A stretch of 64,000 nt of DNA from positions 186,001 through 250,000 of the forward strand of contig NZ_OY764081.1 in the NCBI RefSeq assembly GCF_963667985.1. The letters run 5' to 3'. Numbering within the stretch: position 1 is the stretch's first letter; each line of letters begins with the position of its first letter. This DNA comes from an uncultured Methanocorpusculum sp. (lineage in GTDB: Archaea; Halobacteriota; Methanomicrobia; Methanomicrobiales; Methanocorpusculaceae). Below are positions 18,261 to 26,501 of the stretch, piece after piece. Both the position numbers and the translations under genes were made by a program. Under the pieces are notes generated by a model that had not been told where the DNA came from, did not search any database, and worked only from the letters and a program-made list of their open reading frames with translations.

Positions 18261-19277
18261 TTACAGATCCGCCAGCGAAAAAACACCCTCGATCTTGCGC
18301 CCGCACTTCTTACAGTGTCCCCCCTCAAGCCCCGGCTCTACTGATGAAAACCCGGTTCGGTCGATGAGAACATTTCCACACTCCGGGCAGATCGTTTTTG
18401 ATCCTTCGGCATGGGGCATATTCCCGATGTACGGATAATACAGACCGTGGGCCTTCGCCTGATGGTAAATCCGGTCAAGCGTCTCGAAAGGCGTTCTTGG
18501 AACATCCTGCATTTGGTACATCGGCATAAACGCCGTGAAATGATGCGGCACCGCCGGGCCAAGATTCGTTATGACCCAGTCCAGCATCGAATCGATCTCA
18601 TCCACACTGTCGTTATATCCGGGAATGACGAGCGTCACCAGTTCCAGATGGAGACCGAGCTCCTTGGAAAGCAGGATCGTATCGAGTACCGGCTTTAGCC
18701 GAGCCCCGCAGATCGTCTTATAAAACTCATCCGTGAACCCCTTCAGATCGATTCTGATCGCTCCAAGATACGGGGCAATTTCAAGGAGTGCCGCTTTCGA
18801 CATATATCCGTTCGTGATAAAAGCCGAGGTCAAACCGTGTTCCTTCGCGAGTTTCGCCGTATCGTACACATACTCGAATGAGATCGTCGGCTCGTTATAC
18901 GTAAACGAGATGCTGGATGCTCCAAGCCTTACCGCCTCTTCGACGACCGCCTCTGGCGGGACATACTCGGTAGGGATCTTTGTCGTCTGCGAAAGCGTAT
19001 AGTTCTGACAGTGTTTACAGGTAAAATTGCAGCCGAAACTGCTCACGGAAAACGTCGTCGTTCCCGGTAAAAAATGATACAGCGGCTTTTTTTCGATCGG
19101 GTCGAGATTTGCCGCCGTCAAAAGACCATACGAATTCGCATACAAAACACCGTCCATATTCTCCCGAACGCCGCAGAATCCTCTCTCGCCTATCGCAATC
19201 TTGCATCTGCGGGCACAAACCCCGCAGGAGATCTTATCGCCGGACGTAGTCCAGAGACGTGCAGGATGCCTGATCAT
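18261..19277 (-). CDS. amrS: AmmeMemoRadiSam-system radical SAM enzyme (AmrS)
   Basis: Radical SAM enzyme related to pyruvate formate-lyase activating enzyme, 338 residues. An N-terminal cysteine set (CGVCARRCKIAIGERGFC) precedes the radical SAM cluster site CNFTCKHC (about residues 82-89). GASSISFTYNEPTISFEY is the conserved SAM/substrate-region block. C-terminal CPEC...CKKC pairs form a zinc-ribbon-like tail. The usual partners (AmmeMemo and AMMECR1 proteins) are not adjacent here. The modified substrate is not established. The gene lies between the repeat element and the FKBP isomerase, both minus strand. Confidence 0.88.
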   Translation of the reverse strand: MIRHPARLWTTSGDKISCGVCARRCKIAIGERGFCGVRENMDGVLYANSYGLLTAANLDPIEKKPLYHFLPGTTTFSVSSFGCNFTCKHCQNYTLSQTTKIPTEYVPPEAVVEEAVRLGASSISFTYNEPTISFEYVYDTAKLAKEHGLTSAFITNGYMSKAALLEIAPYLGAIRIDLKGFTDEFYKTICGARLKPVLDTILLSKELGLHLELVTLVIPGYNDSVDEIDSMLDWVITNLGPAVPHHFTAFMPMYQMQDVPRTPFETLDRIYHQAKAHGLYYPYIGNMPHAEGSKTICPECGNVLIDRTGFSSVEPGLEGGHCKKCGRKIEGVFSLADL

Positions 19278-19314
19278 GGACGAATATAGGATTCGTCAGA
19301 AAAAAGAGTATGGG

Positions 19315-20031
19315 TTATTCGGCTGCCTGCTCTTCAGCAGGGGCGCTCTCTTCTTCCTTCTTGTAGTACGGGCGGGGGAAGGACTCGATGAACTTAACGT
19401 TCTCGATCTCAGGGAAGATCGCGAATGCCTCCTGGGAAATCATATACTGGGTCATGAGCCAGTTCTGATTGTACATCGCCATCATTGCGGGTATCTCGAT
19501 GGAGACAAAGGTCTTGTCGGATGCATCGACCTTCATCACGCGGCCGGTAATGAGTTTGATGATACCGGCAAGCTTCTCGGTTCCATCCTCGACAATACCG
19601 TCGATCGTGTAGGTGTAGGTGATTTCCTGACCTGCAAGCGGGTGGTTGAAGTCAACGATGTATCTGCTGCCGACTTTGTTTATAACGACACCGTCGCGGC
19701 CCTCGATCGTAACACGCTCATAGACTTCGGGTTTCTTCTGGAAATCCTTTTTGTCGAAGGCTTTCATCTCTTCGGGTTTGTGCTCGCCGAATGCCATTGC
19801 GGCCGGGACAACAAGGGTGTATTCCGTTCCGATCTCCTTGCCGGCAAGATCTGCGTCAAGACCCTGGATGAGGTGTCCTGCACCGACTTTGACGATCGAA
19901 GGACCATACATTACATTTTCACGGAAGATTCCAGCAGTCTTTGCAACTTCAGCGTCGGTAGTATCGAAGGGAACACCGTTCACAGATCCGGTGTAGCTGA
20001 GTTTAATATATGTACCATTTTCGATAGCCAT
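19315..20031 (-). CDS. FKBP-type peptidyl-prolyl isomerase (SlyD-like, archaeal long form)
   Basis: Protein-folding isomerase, 238 residues. The FKBP core begins NGTYIKLSYTGSVNGVPFDTT and includes GPSIVKVGAGHLIQGLDADLAGKEIG (split about residues 43-68). An IF (insert-in-flap) domain interrupts it around residues 85-130, and VDFNHPLAGQEITYTYTI closes it. The extra ~80-residue C-terminal domain ends in an acidic, Glu/Ala-rich tail (EEESAPAEEQAAE). That long form is common in methanogens. The ATG at 20031 is preceded by a short promoter region. The product is cytosolic and probably abundant, judging from codon use. Confidence 0.92.
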   Translation of the reverse strand: MAIENGTYIKLSYTGSVNGVPFDTTDAEVAKTAGIFRENVMYGPSIVKVGAGHLIQGLDADLAGKEIGTEYTLVVPAAMAFGEHKPEEMKAFDKKDFQKKPEVYERVTIEGRDGVVINKVGSRYIVDFNHPLAGQEITYTYTIDGIVEDGTEKLAGIIKLITGRVMKVDASDKTFVSIEIPAMMAMYNQNWLMTQYMISQEAFAIFPEIENVKFIESFPRPYYKKEEESAPAEEQAAE

Positions 20032-20107
20032 ACGAATTCCTTAGTATATGTGCCTTCATTCCTTATGAGAGTTGGGGAATGCAGACCGTTCTCTAAAACA
20101 AAAAAAA

Positions 20108-20494
20108 TTAGATTTTGGTGTACGTATCGCCGTACGCATCCGTGAGGGTCTTTCCGTCGGCAGATAACGTGTGGGGGTAGACGGTTGATGTGTCTGTTGT
20201 GTAGGCAAAGACGTAGGTCCCGTCGCTATTGCCCCAGAAAATATCGAGCTTCTTGGCTTCGGTAGAACCGGGCTCCGCGACCATGGCATATCCGGTGTTG
20301 TCGTCTTTTATTTCATAGATGATGTAGACTTCTTTACCGTCCACGGTATAGGACTGGGTGCTCTGCCAAGTTCCGACGATCGGATCGGTCGTCGTCGTCG
20401 TGTTGTTTACCGCCGGCACATCCGGACTGACACATCCGGCACAGGCGACAAAGAGAACGGCGAGAAGGCCAAGTAAAACTATCAGCTTTTTCAT
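20108..20494 (-). CDS. Small surface lipoprotein with a VGTW-type domain
   Basis: 128 residues: an N-terminal signal (MKKLIVLLGLLAVLFVACAGC) with a lipobox cysteine near residue 21, a Thr-rich linker (NNTTTTTDP), then a small beta-rich domain starting IVGTWQST and ending DAYGDTYTKI. The same core (VGTWYS... then a Tyr-rich ending) occurs as a 5'-truncated copy at 63403-63678. Function unknown; a lipocalin-like extracellular domain is inferred from the GTW start and alternating strands. The gene is transcribed toward the FKBP gene, with a divergent neighbour (CYTH). Confidence 0.75.
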   Translation of the reverse strand: MKKLIVLLGLLAVLFVACAGCVSPDVPAVNNTTTTTDPIVGTWQSTQSYTVDGKEVYIIYEIKDDNTGYAMVAEPGSTEAKKLDIFWGNSDGTYVFAYTTDTSTVYPHTLSADGKTLTDAYGDTYTKI

Positions 20495-20587
20495 GTAACG
20501 TTTATCTTACTTTTATCGTATAATAAGTTCCCGCAGGGATCGAATATGCAAATGCTTATGACAGTTCCTCGTGCACATAATATTTCA

Positions 20588-21145
20588 ATGGCTCTGGAAA
20601 TAGAAATAAAAGTCAAGGTCCCGTCCCTCGATCCGATCCGGGAAAAACTTCTCGCAAACGGAGCGGAACTGATCGCCGATCAGGTGGAGCATGATCTGTA
20701 TTATAATGCTCCCCACCGGGATTTTGCCGTGACCGACGAGGCGCTCAGGATCCGGTATCTGACCAACCAGATCTGCGGGAAAGCCATGCCGCCGAACGTG
20801 ATCTACAAGGGTCCTAAAGTCGGCCGCGAGGGTTTCAAATCCAGAGAAGAACTCATCGTCGACCTCTCCTCGGCCGAAGAATACTGCACGATCCTTGAGC
20901 GGCTCGGGTTCAGACTGACCGCCGAGGTCGTCAAACACCGGGAGATGTACCAGTGCGAGAATGCGCTCGTCACTCTGGATACTCTTCCGGGAATCGGGAC
21001 CTTCTCGGAGATCGAGGCCTCCTTCGACCTTTCCGAGGACGAGGCGATCTCCGTTATAAATAAAACAGCAGAGATGGCGGGAATCTTTGGCGAACGTCTG
21101 ACGAAATCGTATCTCGAGATCCTGCTCGACTCCAGACAAACCTGA
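20588..21145 (+). CDS. CYTH-domain protein (class IV adenylate cyclase / triphosphatase family)
   Basis: Tunnel-fold phosphohydrolase or cyclase acting on triphosphates, 185 residues. The start at 20588 is chosen because the CYTH signature EIEIKVK follows at once and the 14 codons before it are unlike the family. Basic and acidic residues alternate on the strands as expected (EALRIRYL, YKGPKVGREGFKSREEL, ETLPGIGTFSEIEASF-like block). Archaeal members are often annotated CyaB, but most are probably triphosphatases; the substrate is not shown by sequence. The UDG-like gene begins 13 bases downstream on the same strand. Confidence 0.85.
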   Translation: MALEIEIKVKVPSLDPIREKLLANGAELIADQVEHDLYYNAPHRDFAVTDEALRIRYLTNQICGKAMPPNVIYKGPKVGREGFKSREELIVDLSSAEEYCTILERLGFRLTAEVVKHREMYQCENALVTLDTLPGIGTFSEIEASFDLSEDEAISVINKTAEMAGIFGERLTKSYLEILLDSRQT

Positions 21146-21158
21146 ACATTCCAAGCGT

Positions 21159-21713
21159 ATGATCCCGCAGTCTCCCGAGAAAACCGTCGATCCTTCATCC
21201 GTGTATGTCGTGATGATCAGCGAAGTCGTCCCGGAAGATCCCCGGCAGGATTTTTATGGAGGCGCAGAGGCCTCGTATGCAGAGTCGGCGGTCGCGTTGT
21301 TTAGGCAGGCCGGCGTTGACGTTTCCTCTGTTTTGGAGCTTCTCGACCGCGGGATCTATCTCACGAACGCGGTCAAATATCCAAAAACCGGATACACGGT
21401 TGAAACCTCCGCGATCGAACAAAGTCTGCCGCTGCTGGAAGAGGAACTGGCCCGCTTCCCAAATCTCCGGGTTGTCATGCTCATGGGCGATGTGGCAAAA
21501 AAGTCGTTCAATATGCTCGCAAAAAAGCAGACCGGCAAAAACTGCATTCCGTCGGGTGCGACCTACAAACTCCGGGCCGGGGAATTTTATTTTGGAAGCG
21601 TGCGGGTGATCCCGTCCTATATCATGACCGGCGGAAATCTTCTGATCGAGAAATCCAAGACACAGATGATCACTGAAGATATAAAAAAGATGATGGGAAT
21701 TATTCTTCCGTGA
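21159..21713 (+). CDS. Uracil-DNA-glycosylase-superfamily-like protein
   Basis: A 184-residue protein whose order of blocks resembles the UDG superfamily: an early VMISEVVPEDPRQDF loop, GIYLTNAVKYPKTGY in the position of the catalytic-loop strand, a LPLLEEELARFPNLRVVMLMGDVAKKSF helix-strand unit (residues ~88-115), and VRVIPSYIMTGGN near the end in the place of the minor-groove loop. The match is by pattern only. A role in uracil or base-damage repair is therefore tentative. It is coupled with the CYTH gene upstream and its last 14 bases overlap the convergent phosphoesterase gene. Confidence 0.5.
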   Translation: MIPQSPEKTVDPSSVYVVMISEVVPEDPRQDFYGGAEASYAESAVALFRQAGVDVSSVLELLDRGIYLTNAVKYPKTGYTVETSAIEQSLPLLEEELARFPNLRVVMLMGDVAKKSFNMLAKKQTGKNCIPSGATYKLRAGEFYFGSVRVIPSYIMTGGNLLIEKSKTQMITEDIKKMMGIILP

Positions 21714-22377
21714 CTTCTATTGGGTCGCGAATGTTTTTCAGCACGATCTTCGGCTCATCCTCTTCTTCATCCAGCGTGATGAGTGCATAATTTCCGTCGT
21801 ATGCCGGCCCCGGGTTAACACAGATGCGCTTTTCCAGTTCGCAGATGCCTTTCTGCTCGTGGATATGTCCGCAGCAGATGATGTCAAAGTCTTTGACGAT
21901 TTTTGCGATCGGAAATGCTCCGACATGTACGTCAGGAGCGACCTCGTCAAGAGCCCCGAACGGTGGCGCATGGGTGATCAGGATGTTCCACCGGTTCTTT
22001 CCGGTTTTGGCGGCGACCTCTTTGGTGATCGCTTCGAGATCCTCTTCGGTGTGTTCGAACGGCGTGGAAAACGGCGTGGCGTTCGAGCCGCCGATTCCCG
22101 ATATGGTCAGTTTTCCAAGGTCGATGCTTTTTCTGTGAATTGGAATGGCGTCCGATGCCTCAAGTACGGTGAGGATGTCCCGGTTGTCGCAGTTTCCGGG
22201 AACGACGAACGTCGGAGCGGGAATATCTTCCATAAAGGGTATAACGCCGTCGAGCGACTGGTCGAGATCGGTGACGTCCCCGCCGATGAAGACGTAATCC
22301 GGGTTTTCTCTATTGAAGATCTCATAGACGGTATCGAACTTCCCGTGAATATCGGTGATGAATACAATCTCTGTCAT
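21700..22377 (-). CDS. Calcineurin-like metallophosphoesterase
   Basis: Two-metal phosphoesterase, 225 residues. Ligand motifs in order: ITDIHGKFDTV (D-x-H) near residue 8, FIGGDVTDLD (GD), VPGNCDNRD (GNCD in place of GNHD, a known variant in this subgroup), ILITHAPPFGALD (H) and IICCGHIHEQKG (GHxH). The early position of all motifs fits the YfcE/archaeal phosphodiesterase group. Substrate unknown. It converges on the UDG-like gene, with the two 3' ends overlapping by 14 bases. Confidence 0.9.
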   Translation of the reverse strand: MTEIVFITDIHGKFDTVYEIFNRENPDYVFIGGDVTDLDQSLDGVIPFMEDIPAPTFVVPGNCDNRDILTVLEASDAIPIHRKSIDLGKLTISGIGGSNATPFSTPFEHTEEDLEAITKEVAAKTGKNRWNILITHAPPFGALDEVAPDVHVGAFPIAKIVKDFDIICCGHIHEQKGICELEKRICVNPGPAYDGNYALITLDEEEDEPKIVLKNIRDPIEVTEE

Positions 22378-22567
22378 TGGATGTATATATCCGCGTCATA
22401 GGATATCAACTTTGCAAATGGGGGTTAACGATCCGCTTTGATGCGGGTGGAAACGACGCCCGGCAAAAATAATTTAACCAGGTTTACCGGCGGCAGATCG
22501 GCTCTGCCCTGTCCGGCTTTTGAGTACCCTCAGCTATATGATGGGTAAATTCCTATAATATAGGTCA

Positions 22568-23773
22568 ATGCAGAGCCTTCGCGTTTGCTGGTATAAATGC
22601 GTGTATATGACCGCACGTTTCCTTGCCAGTCCGTCCATTGGACGGAAATTACATTATACCTACGATATCGTTATTCCAAAGCATACCCCCTATATGGTCT
22701 TCTCCAACCACACAACCCTCTGGGACCACCTGATGATCGGCATGGCGGTCAAAGGGCACATGTTCTATGTGGCCGGCGAACATCTTTTCAGAAAAAAATC
22801 GACCCGGTTTATCGGAGCGTTTCTGCTCGATCCGATCATCCGCAAAAAAGGAGCCCCGGCAGACGAGGTCATCCGCGATATCAAAGAGCGGCTCAGTGCG
22901 GGAAATAATGTCTGGATGTCTCCCGAAGGAGTCAGGTCGATCAACGGCGAGACGGCGTTCATCTCGCCCGGGACCGGCAAACTGGTCAAGGAATGCGGAG
23001 ATCTCGGCGCCGCTCTCATCACCTACCGGATGCACGGCGGATATCTGCGCCGCCCAAGATGGGGCAAGACGCCGCGTGACGGCAAAATGTGGGGAGAGTT
23101 CGTGCACGAATACTCGCCCGAGGAGTTGAAGGGCATGACGGTCGATCAGATCAACGAGGCGATCAACCGCGATCTGTATGTGAACACCTTCGACGACCAG
23201 AAAAAGAACCCGCTTCCCTACACGGGAACGGATCTTGCGGAGTGTTTGGAGACGATCCTCTACATCTGCCCGGAGTGCAAGCAGATGGGCAAACTTCACA
23301 ATAAAGGGGATATCCTTTCCTGCGAATGCGGCTACTCGGTGAAGTTCAACGAGTTCGGTCTGTTCGAGCCGGCGTCGGGGCATGAGCTGCACCACGATAA
23401 TATCGTGTCCTGGGATCACTGGCAGAGGGATCTGATCAAGGAGAATCTGCCGGCGTATCTTGTGACTCCGAAAGACGTCCCGATCGAGTCGGACGAGGGA
23501 CAGATCCTTGGAAAGATCGGAGCGCTGAAGTCGGTGGAGGATCTCGGCACCGGCAAATTTTCGATCTATGTGGACAGACTCGAGTTCGACGGGGACAAGG
23601 GGAAGTTCGTGTTCCCGTTCGCGGATATCGAAGGGTTCGCGTTTTCCCTGCAGATGAAGATCCTTTTCTCGCTGCACGACGGGACGTATTACGAGGTCGA
23701 GTCGAAGATCCCGCGGTCTGCGGCAAAATACATGGTGCTTTACCGGTTTTTGATCGGAAAAGAGTATAAGTGA
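22568..23773 (+). CDS. PlsC-like acyltransferase with zinc ribbon and C-terminal domain
   Basis: A 401-residue protein. The N-terminal ~200 residues show the acyltransferase motifs FSNHTTLWDHLMIG (NHxxxxD, about residues 38-44) and WMSPEGVRS (motif III). Residues ~235-260 contain a zinc ribbon (ICPECKQMGKLHNKGD then CECGYSV). The C-terminal third reads like a small beta-rich domain (DRLEFDGDKGKFVFPFADI) resembling a PH-like fold. Glycerol-phosphate acyltransferases are unexpected in an organism with ether lipids; such proteins do occur in methanogens without known substrates. It has its own promoter region and a Fic island follows. Confidence 0.8.
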   Translation: MQSLRVCWYKCVYMTARFLASPSIGRKLHYTYDIVIPKHTPYMVFSNHTTLWDHLMIGMAVKGHMFYVAGEHLFRKKSTRFIGAFLLDPIIRKKGAPADEVIRDIKERLSAGNNVWMSPEGVRSINGETAFISPGTGKLVKECGDLGAALITYRMHGGYLRRPRWGKTPRDGKMWGEFVHEYSPEELKGMTVDQINEAINRDLYVNTFDDQKKNPLPYTGTDLAECLETILYICPECKQMGKLHNKGDILSCECGYSVKFNEFGLFEPASGHELHHDNIVSWDHWQRDLIKENLPAYLVTPKDVPIESDEGQILGKIGALKSVEDLGTGKFSIYVDRLEFDGDKGKFVFPFADIEGFAFSLQMKILFSLHDGTYYEVESKIPRSAAKYMVLYRFLIGKEYK

Positions 23774-23953
23774 GACCTGCGTAAGCAGGCAGTTTTTTTT
23801 TGAGGCGGCAGAACCGCTGTAGTTGAATATTTCGATGATCAGTATGATTTCATTTCTGATGGATTTGGTAACGATCTCAACAACATCTTCAACAGAAAAC
23901 GTGAGAACAATTGAACACAGGGTACCTTTGGGATAAGTATATGAAGAACAACT

Positions 23954-23973
23954 ACTAATAATGGATTATTAGT
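23954..23973. promoter_or_regulatory. Perfect 20-bp palindrome upstream of fic
   Basis: ACTAATAAT-GG-ATTATTAGT lies 16 bases before the fic ATG, at the position expected for transcription start or leader. The Fic protein carries a C-terminal winged helix, so autoregulation is plausible. The right arm runs into TTAGTAATTGGA (23969-23980), which recurs after the gene. Confidence 0.5.
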
Positions 23974-23989
23974 AATTGGAAATTGATGT

Positions 23990-25297
23990 ATGACGAATAT
24001 TCGTAAAAAGAATTCAGAATCCGGCTATAAAATATTAAGCAGCATCATGGCGGTGGTAAAAGATAAACTGCCGACCGGAAATATGGATGACTACTATACC
24101 AAGGCGGAACTGCGGTATCATGTAGATGGGAAGGAATTGGAGAGCAGCTGGATGGTTCTGAAACTTGCCCGGGCATTTTCCAGCAACCATCTGCCCTACA
24201 AACCGAATAATCTAACGTATGTTCTGACGTCAGAAATATCCCACGAACTGCATTTATGCGACCGGGATCTTTCCAAGGTTTTCCCAACTGGAACAAGGCA
24301 GCTGGAATCCGCACCTAAGTATATCATAGATGCCTTATTTGAAGAGGCGATCTTTTCGAGCAAACTGGAGGGGGCAGTTACTACGGAACTTGTAGCGAAG
24401 AATATGCTTCGAAAGAATCTTCCTCCGCGAAATAAGGATGAACAGATGATCGTGAACAATCATCTGGCGATGCAGTTTATTCAGGATAAGAAGAATGTTT
24501 TACTGACTCCCGAGTTTATCCGGGAAATTCAGGGTATCGTTACGAAAAACACTATGCAGGATGAAAATCAATCTGGTGTTTTCCGAAGCACGAATGATGT
24601 TTCCGTTATGAATGTTCGAACAGGAGAGGTTGTTCATTACCCGCCGGATGCGGAGAAGATTGATTCGATGATCTCTGCATTATGCGATTTCGTGAATGCC
24701 GACGGCGTGCTGAATCCAGCGGAGGAGGATCCTTTTATTCATCCGATCATTGTGGGTATTGCCCTGCATTTTCTGATAGGCTATATTCACCCGTTTTATG
24801 ACGGAAACGGCCGTACGGCAAGGACGCTCTTCTACTGGTATGTTTTGTCACGGGGATACGAGGTCTTTCAATACATTCCTATTTCGAAAATAATGCAGCA
24901 GTCACCGGGAAAATACCGAGATGCATATCTGGCAACGGAGAGGGACGATCTTGATCTGACGTATTTTATTCTGTACAATATCAGATGTATTCGAAAGGCA
25001 AGGAAAGCGTTGATCGATCACTTGAAGCTGGAGAACAGTCGGAAAAAGACTACAGAACAAACCATTTCTGCACTGCCGAATGTAACCAAAAGGCAGGCAA
25101 CTATTCTATCATATATGTTCGAGTATAAGACAGAAGAGTTTGGCATCAAGGAGATCGCTGAAAGGTTTTCAGTGACATATCAGACGGCAAGGACGGATCT
25201 GATGCATCTTACAGATTCCGGATATCTGGGTATAAGAAAGAAAGGAAAGGCATTTTTCTATTATGTTCGTGATGACTTTCTGGAGAAGACAGAATAA
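23990..25297 (+). CDS. fic: Fic family AMPylase-type protein with C-terminal winged helix
   Basis: A 435-residue protein. The Fic catalytic motif HPFYDGNGRTAR is at about residues 265-276. An upstream helix has SSKLEGAVTT (about residues 120-130), the SxxxE-like inhibitory motif of class II Fic proteins, so activity is probably self-restrained. The last ~70 residues form a winged helix (FGIKEIAERFSVTYQTARTDLMHL) that may bind DNA. Family members add AMP or other nucleotide groups to target proteins; a target here is unknown. The gene is AT-richer than its neighbours and flanked by two palindromes sharing a 12-bp sequence, suggesting transfer. No antitoxin-like FicA gene is adjacent. Confidence 0.92.
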   Translation: MTNIRKKNSESGYKILSSIMAVVKDKLPTGNMDDYYTKAELRYHVDGKELESSWMVLKLARAFSSNHLPYKPNNLTYVLTSEISHELHLCDRDLSKVFPTGTRQLESAPKYIIDALFEEAIFSSKLEGAVTTELVAKNMLRKNLPPRNKDEQMIVNNHLAMQFIQDKKNVLLTPEFIREIQGIVTKNTMQDENQSGVFRSTNDVSVMNVRTGEVVHYPPDAEKIDSMISALCDFVNADGVLNPAEEDPFIHPIIVGIALHFLIGYIHPFYDGNGRTARTLFYWYVLSRGYEVFQYIPISKIMQQSPGKYRDAYLATERDDLDLTYFILYNIRCIRKARKALIDHLKLENSRKKTTEQTISALPNVTKRQATILSYMFEYKTEEFGIKEIAERFSVTYQTARTDLMHLTDSGYLGIRKKGKAFFYYVRDDFLEKTE

Positions 25298-25310
25298 TTT
25301 CTGCGGTACG

Positions 25311-25357
25311 AATCAATTACTAATCAATTACTAATTTGTGTAAATTTAGTAATTGGA
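25311..25357. repeat. Direct repeat plus palindrome downstream of fic
   Basis: AATCAATTACT occurs twice in tandem (25311-25321, 25322-25332). It is overlapped by an imperfect palindrome AATTACTAATTT...AAATTTAGTAATT (25326-25354). The right arm ends in TTAGTAATTGGA (25346-25357), identical to the sequence before fic. Confidence 0.6.
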
Positions 25358-25587
25358 CGAATGGGCTGCCTGGTATAGGCGGTCTCAGCCGACCAAGATT
25401 TTGTCTTTTCAAACACCCAAAAATGACCCCATTTCCATTCGCAAATAGGTGTTTCGATTCCATTTTGGGTCTTCGAACACCATTTTTGATCAAATTTCTT
25501 TGATGATTTTTGGTGGTGAAAAAATGAAATCGGCAGGATTGGGCGTATTTTCCATCAAGTGAGGTCATAGTATATAAAGAAAAACGG
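25358..25587. other. Gene-free spacer
   Basis: No convincing gene. A minus-strand frame of 82 codons (25568-25320) has no recognisable features. The stretch has short repeats of AAACACC/GGTGTTT/GAACACC around 25410-25490 and is otherwise unremarkable. Confidence 0.5.
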
Positions 25588-25836
25588 AGGCGCCTGGAAA
25601 AAACGATACCCCCGGAAAGACTTACTACCTACTGACGTAGTACTTTAAATAGTAGTAATTGTTGTTTTTGTATTTCTCTCTCTCTCTCTCTCTCTCTCTT
25701 CTGCAATGTACATAAAATAATAATAATAAGAGACTAGGCGCCTGAAAAAAAAGTGATTGATGAGAGATTTTCTTCCGCTGTAGCTACATACGTAGGTAGG
25801 TAGTCTGGAGGGGGTCATCGTTTTTTTCAGGCGCCT
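25588..25836. mobile_element. MITE-like element with ~27-bp imperfect terminal inverted repeats
   Basis: About 250 bases with no gene. The left end starts AGGCGCCTGGAAAAAACGAT followed by ACCCCC. The right end, read on the other strand, starts AGGCGCCTGAAAAAAACGAT followed by GACCCCC. A third AGGCGCCTGAAAAAAA lies inside at 25736. Each terminal AGGCGCCT is itself a palindrome. The interior has a (TC)12 tract and short TAA repeats. No clear target duplication is seen. The assignment as a non-autonomous mobile element is inference. Confidence 0.45.
25675..25698 (+). repeat. (TC)12 dinucleotide microsatellite
   Basis: An uninterrupted TC run of twelve units inside the inverted-repeat element. 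Simple repeats of this length are uncommon in compact archaeal genomes and may vary in length. Confidence 0.9.
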
Positions 25837-26122
25837 GGGGTTTTATTTATATAGTCTTGATGTTTTGCCGGGAAAATCGGCAGGATTCGGCTTGTTTTGT
25901 GTTTGGAGTATCGTTTTTGTCTGTCGAGGGAGGGGTGATTTTGATGGGTGGATGATCATTTTGGAGTAGAAATAGTGGTTTTCGTGTGGAAATAGAGATG
26001 GTTTAGGTTATGGTAGGAGATTTTTGGATAGACGAAAATCCAATCTGCGAATATGCAGGAGGAGAGGATATCTTCTGTTTTCATACAGAACTATATCTCC
26101 AATATTCCATCATTTATTTTTA
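25837..26122. other. Gene-free AT-rich spacer
   Basis: No supported gene between the inverted-repeat element and the next dispersed repeat. Several short frames begin around 26010-26053 but run into the repeat B sequence and are not convincing. Confidence 0.5.
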
Positions 26123-26373
26123 TTTTGGGGTGCGGGGACGCAACTTCGGCGTGGAGCGGCCCGCGGTGGGGAATCTTATTTTTGCGCTTGGGAGAAGGCG
26201 TTCTTTTTTGTGAGAGGATACGTGGATTTGGTGTAATGAATAAATGTAAAAAAATGAGGCATTCCACCAAGAATACACTTATCACTACATGAACAGAACA
26301 TGTCTTCCCCTCCAAAAAGATATCTCCACCGCGGGACGCTCCACGCCGAAGTCGCGTCCCCGCACCCCCAATT
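26123..26373. repeat. Inverted pair of dispersed B elements (26123-26173 plus, 26320-26373 minus)
   Basis: Two B copies face each other about 150 bases apart. The left begins TTTTGGGGTGCGGGGACGC and ends GCCCGCGGTGGGGAAT; the right, read on the minus strand, begins TTGGGGGTGCGGGGACGC and ends CGCGGTGGAGATAT. The interior has no recognisable gene. The pair resembles a non-autonomous element with ~50-bp terminal inverted repeats, or two separate insertions. Confidence 0.7.
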
Positions 26374-26501
26374 CACAAGAATATATATTTGTAGTCGGAC
26401 ATCTTAGCTACCGATATGAATAGAAGCCTCAGATAAATTTACAGAAAAATAGAGGGAATATCTCCAAAATCATTATAGTGGTAAAATTATATTACATCAT
26501 T

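Noticed and set aside
25320..25568. An 82-codon minus-strand frame after fic
   Set aside because: No recognisable features. It overlaps the palindrome and lies in a repeat-rich spacer.
25588..26373. CRISPR array
   Set aside because: The repeats here are inverted or irregularly spaced, with no regular repeat-spacer pattern and no cas genes nearby.
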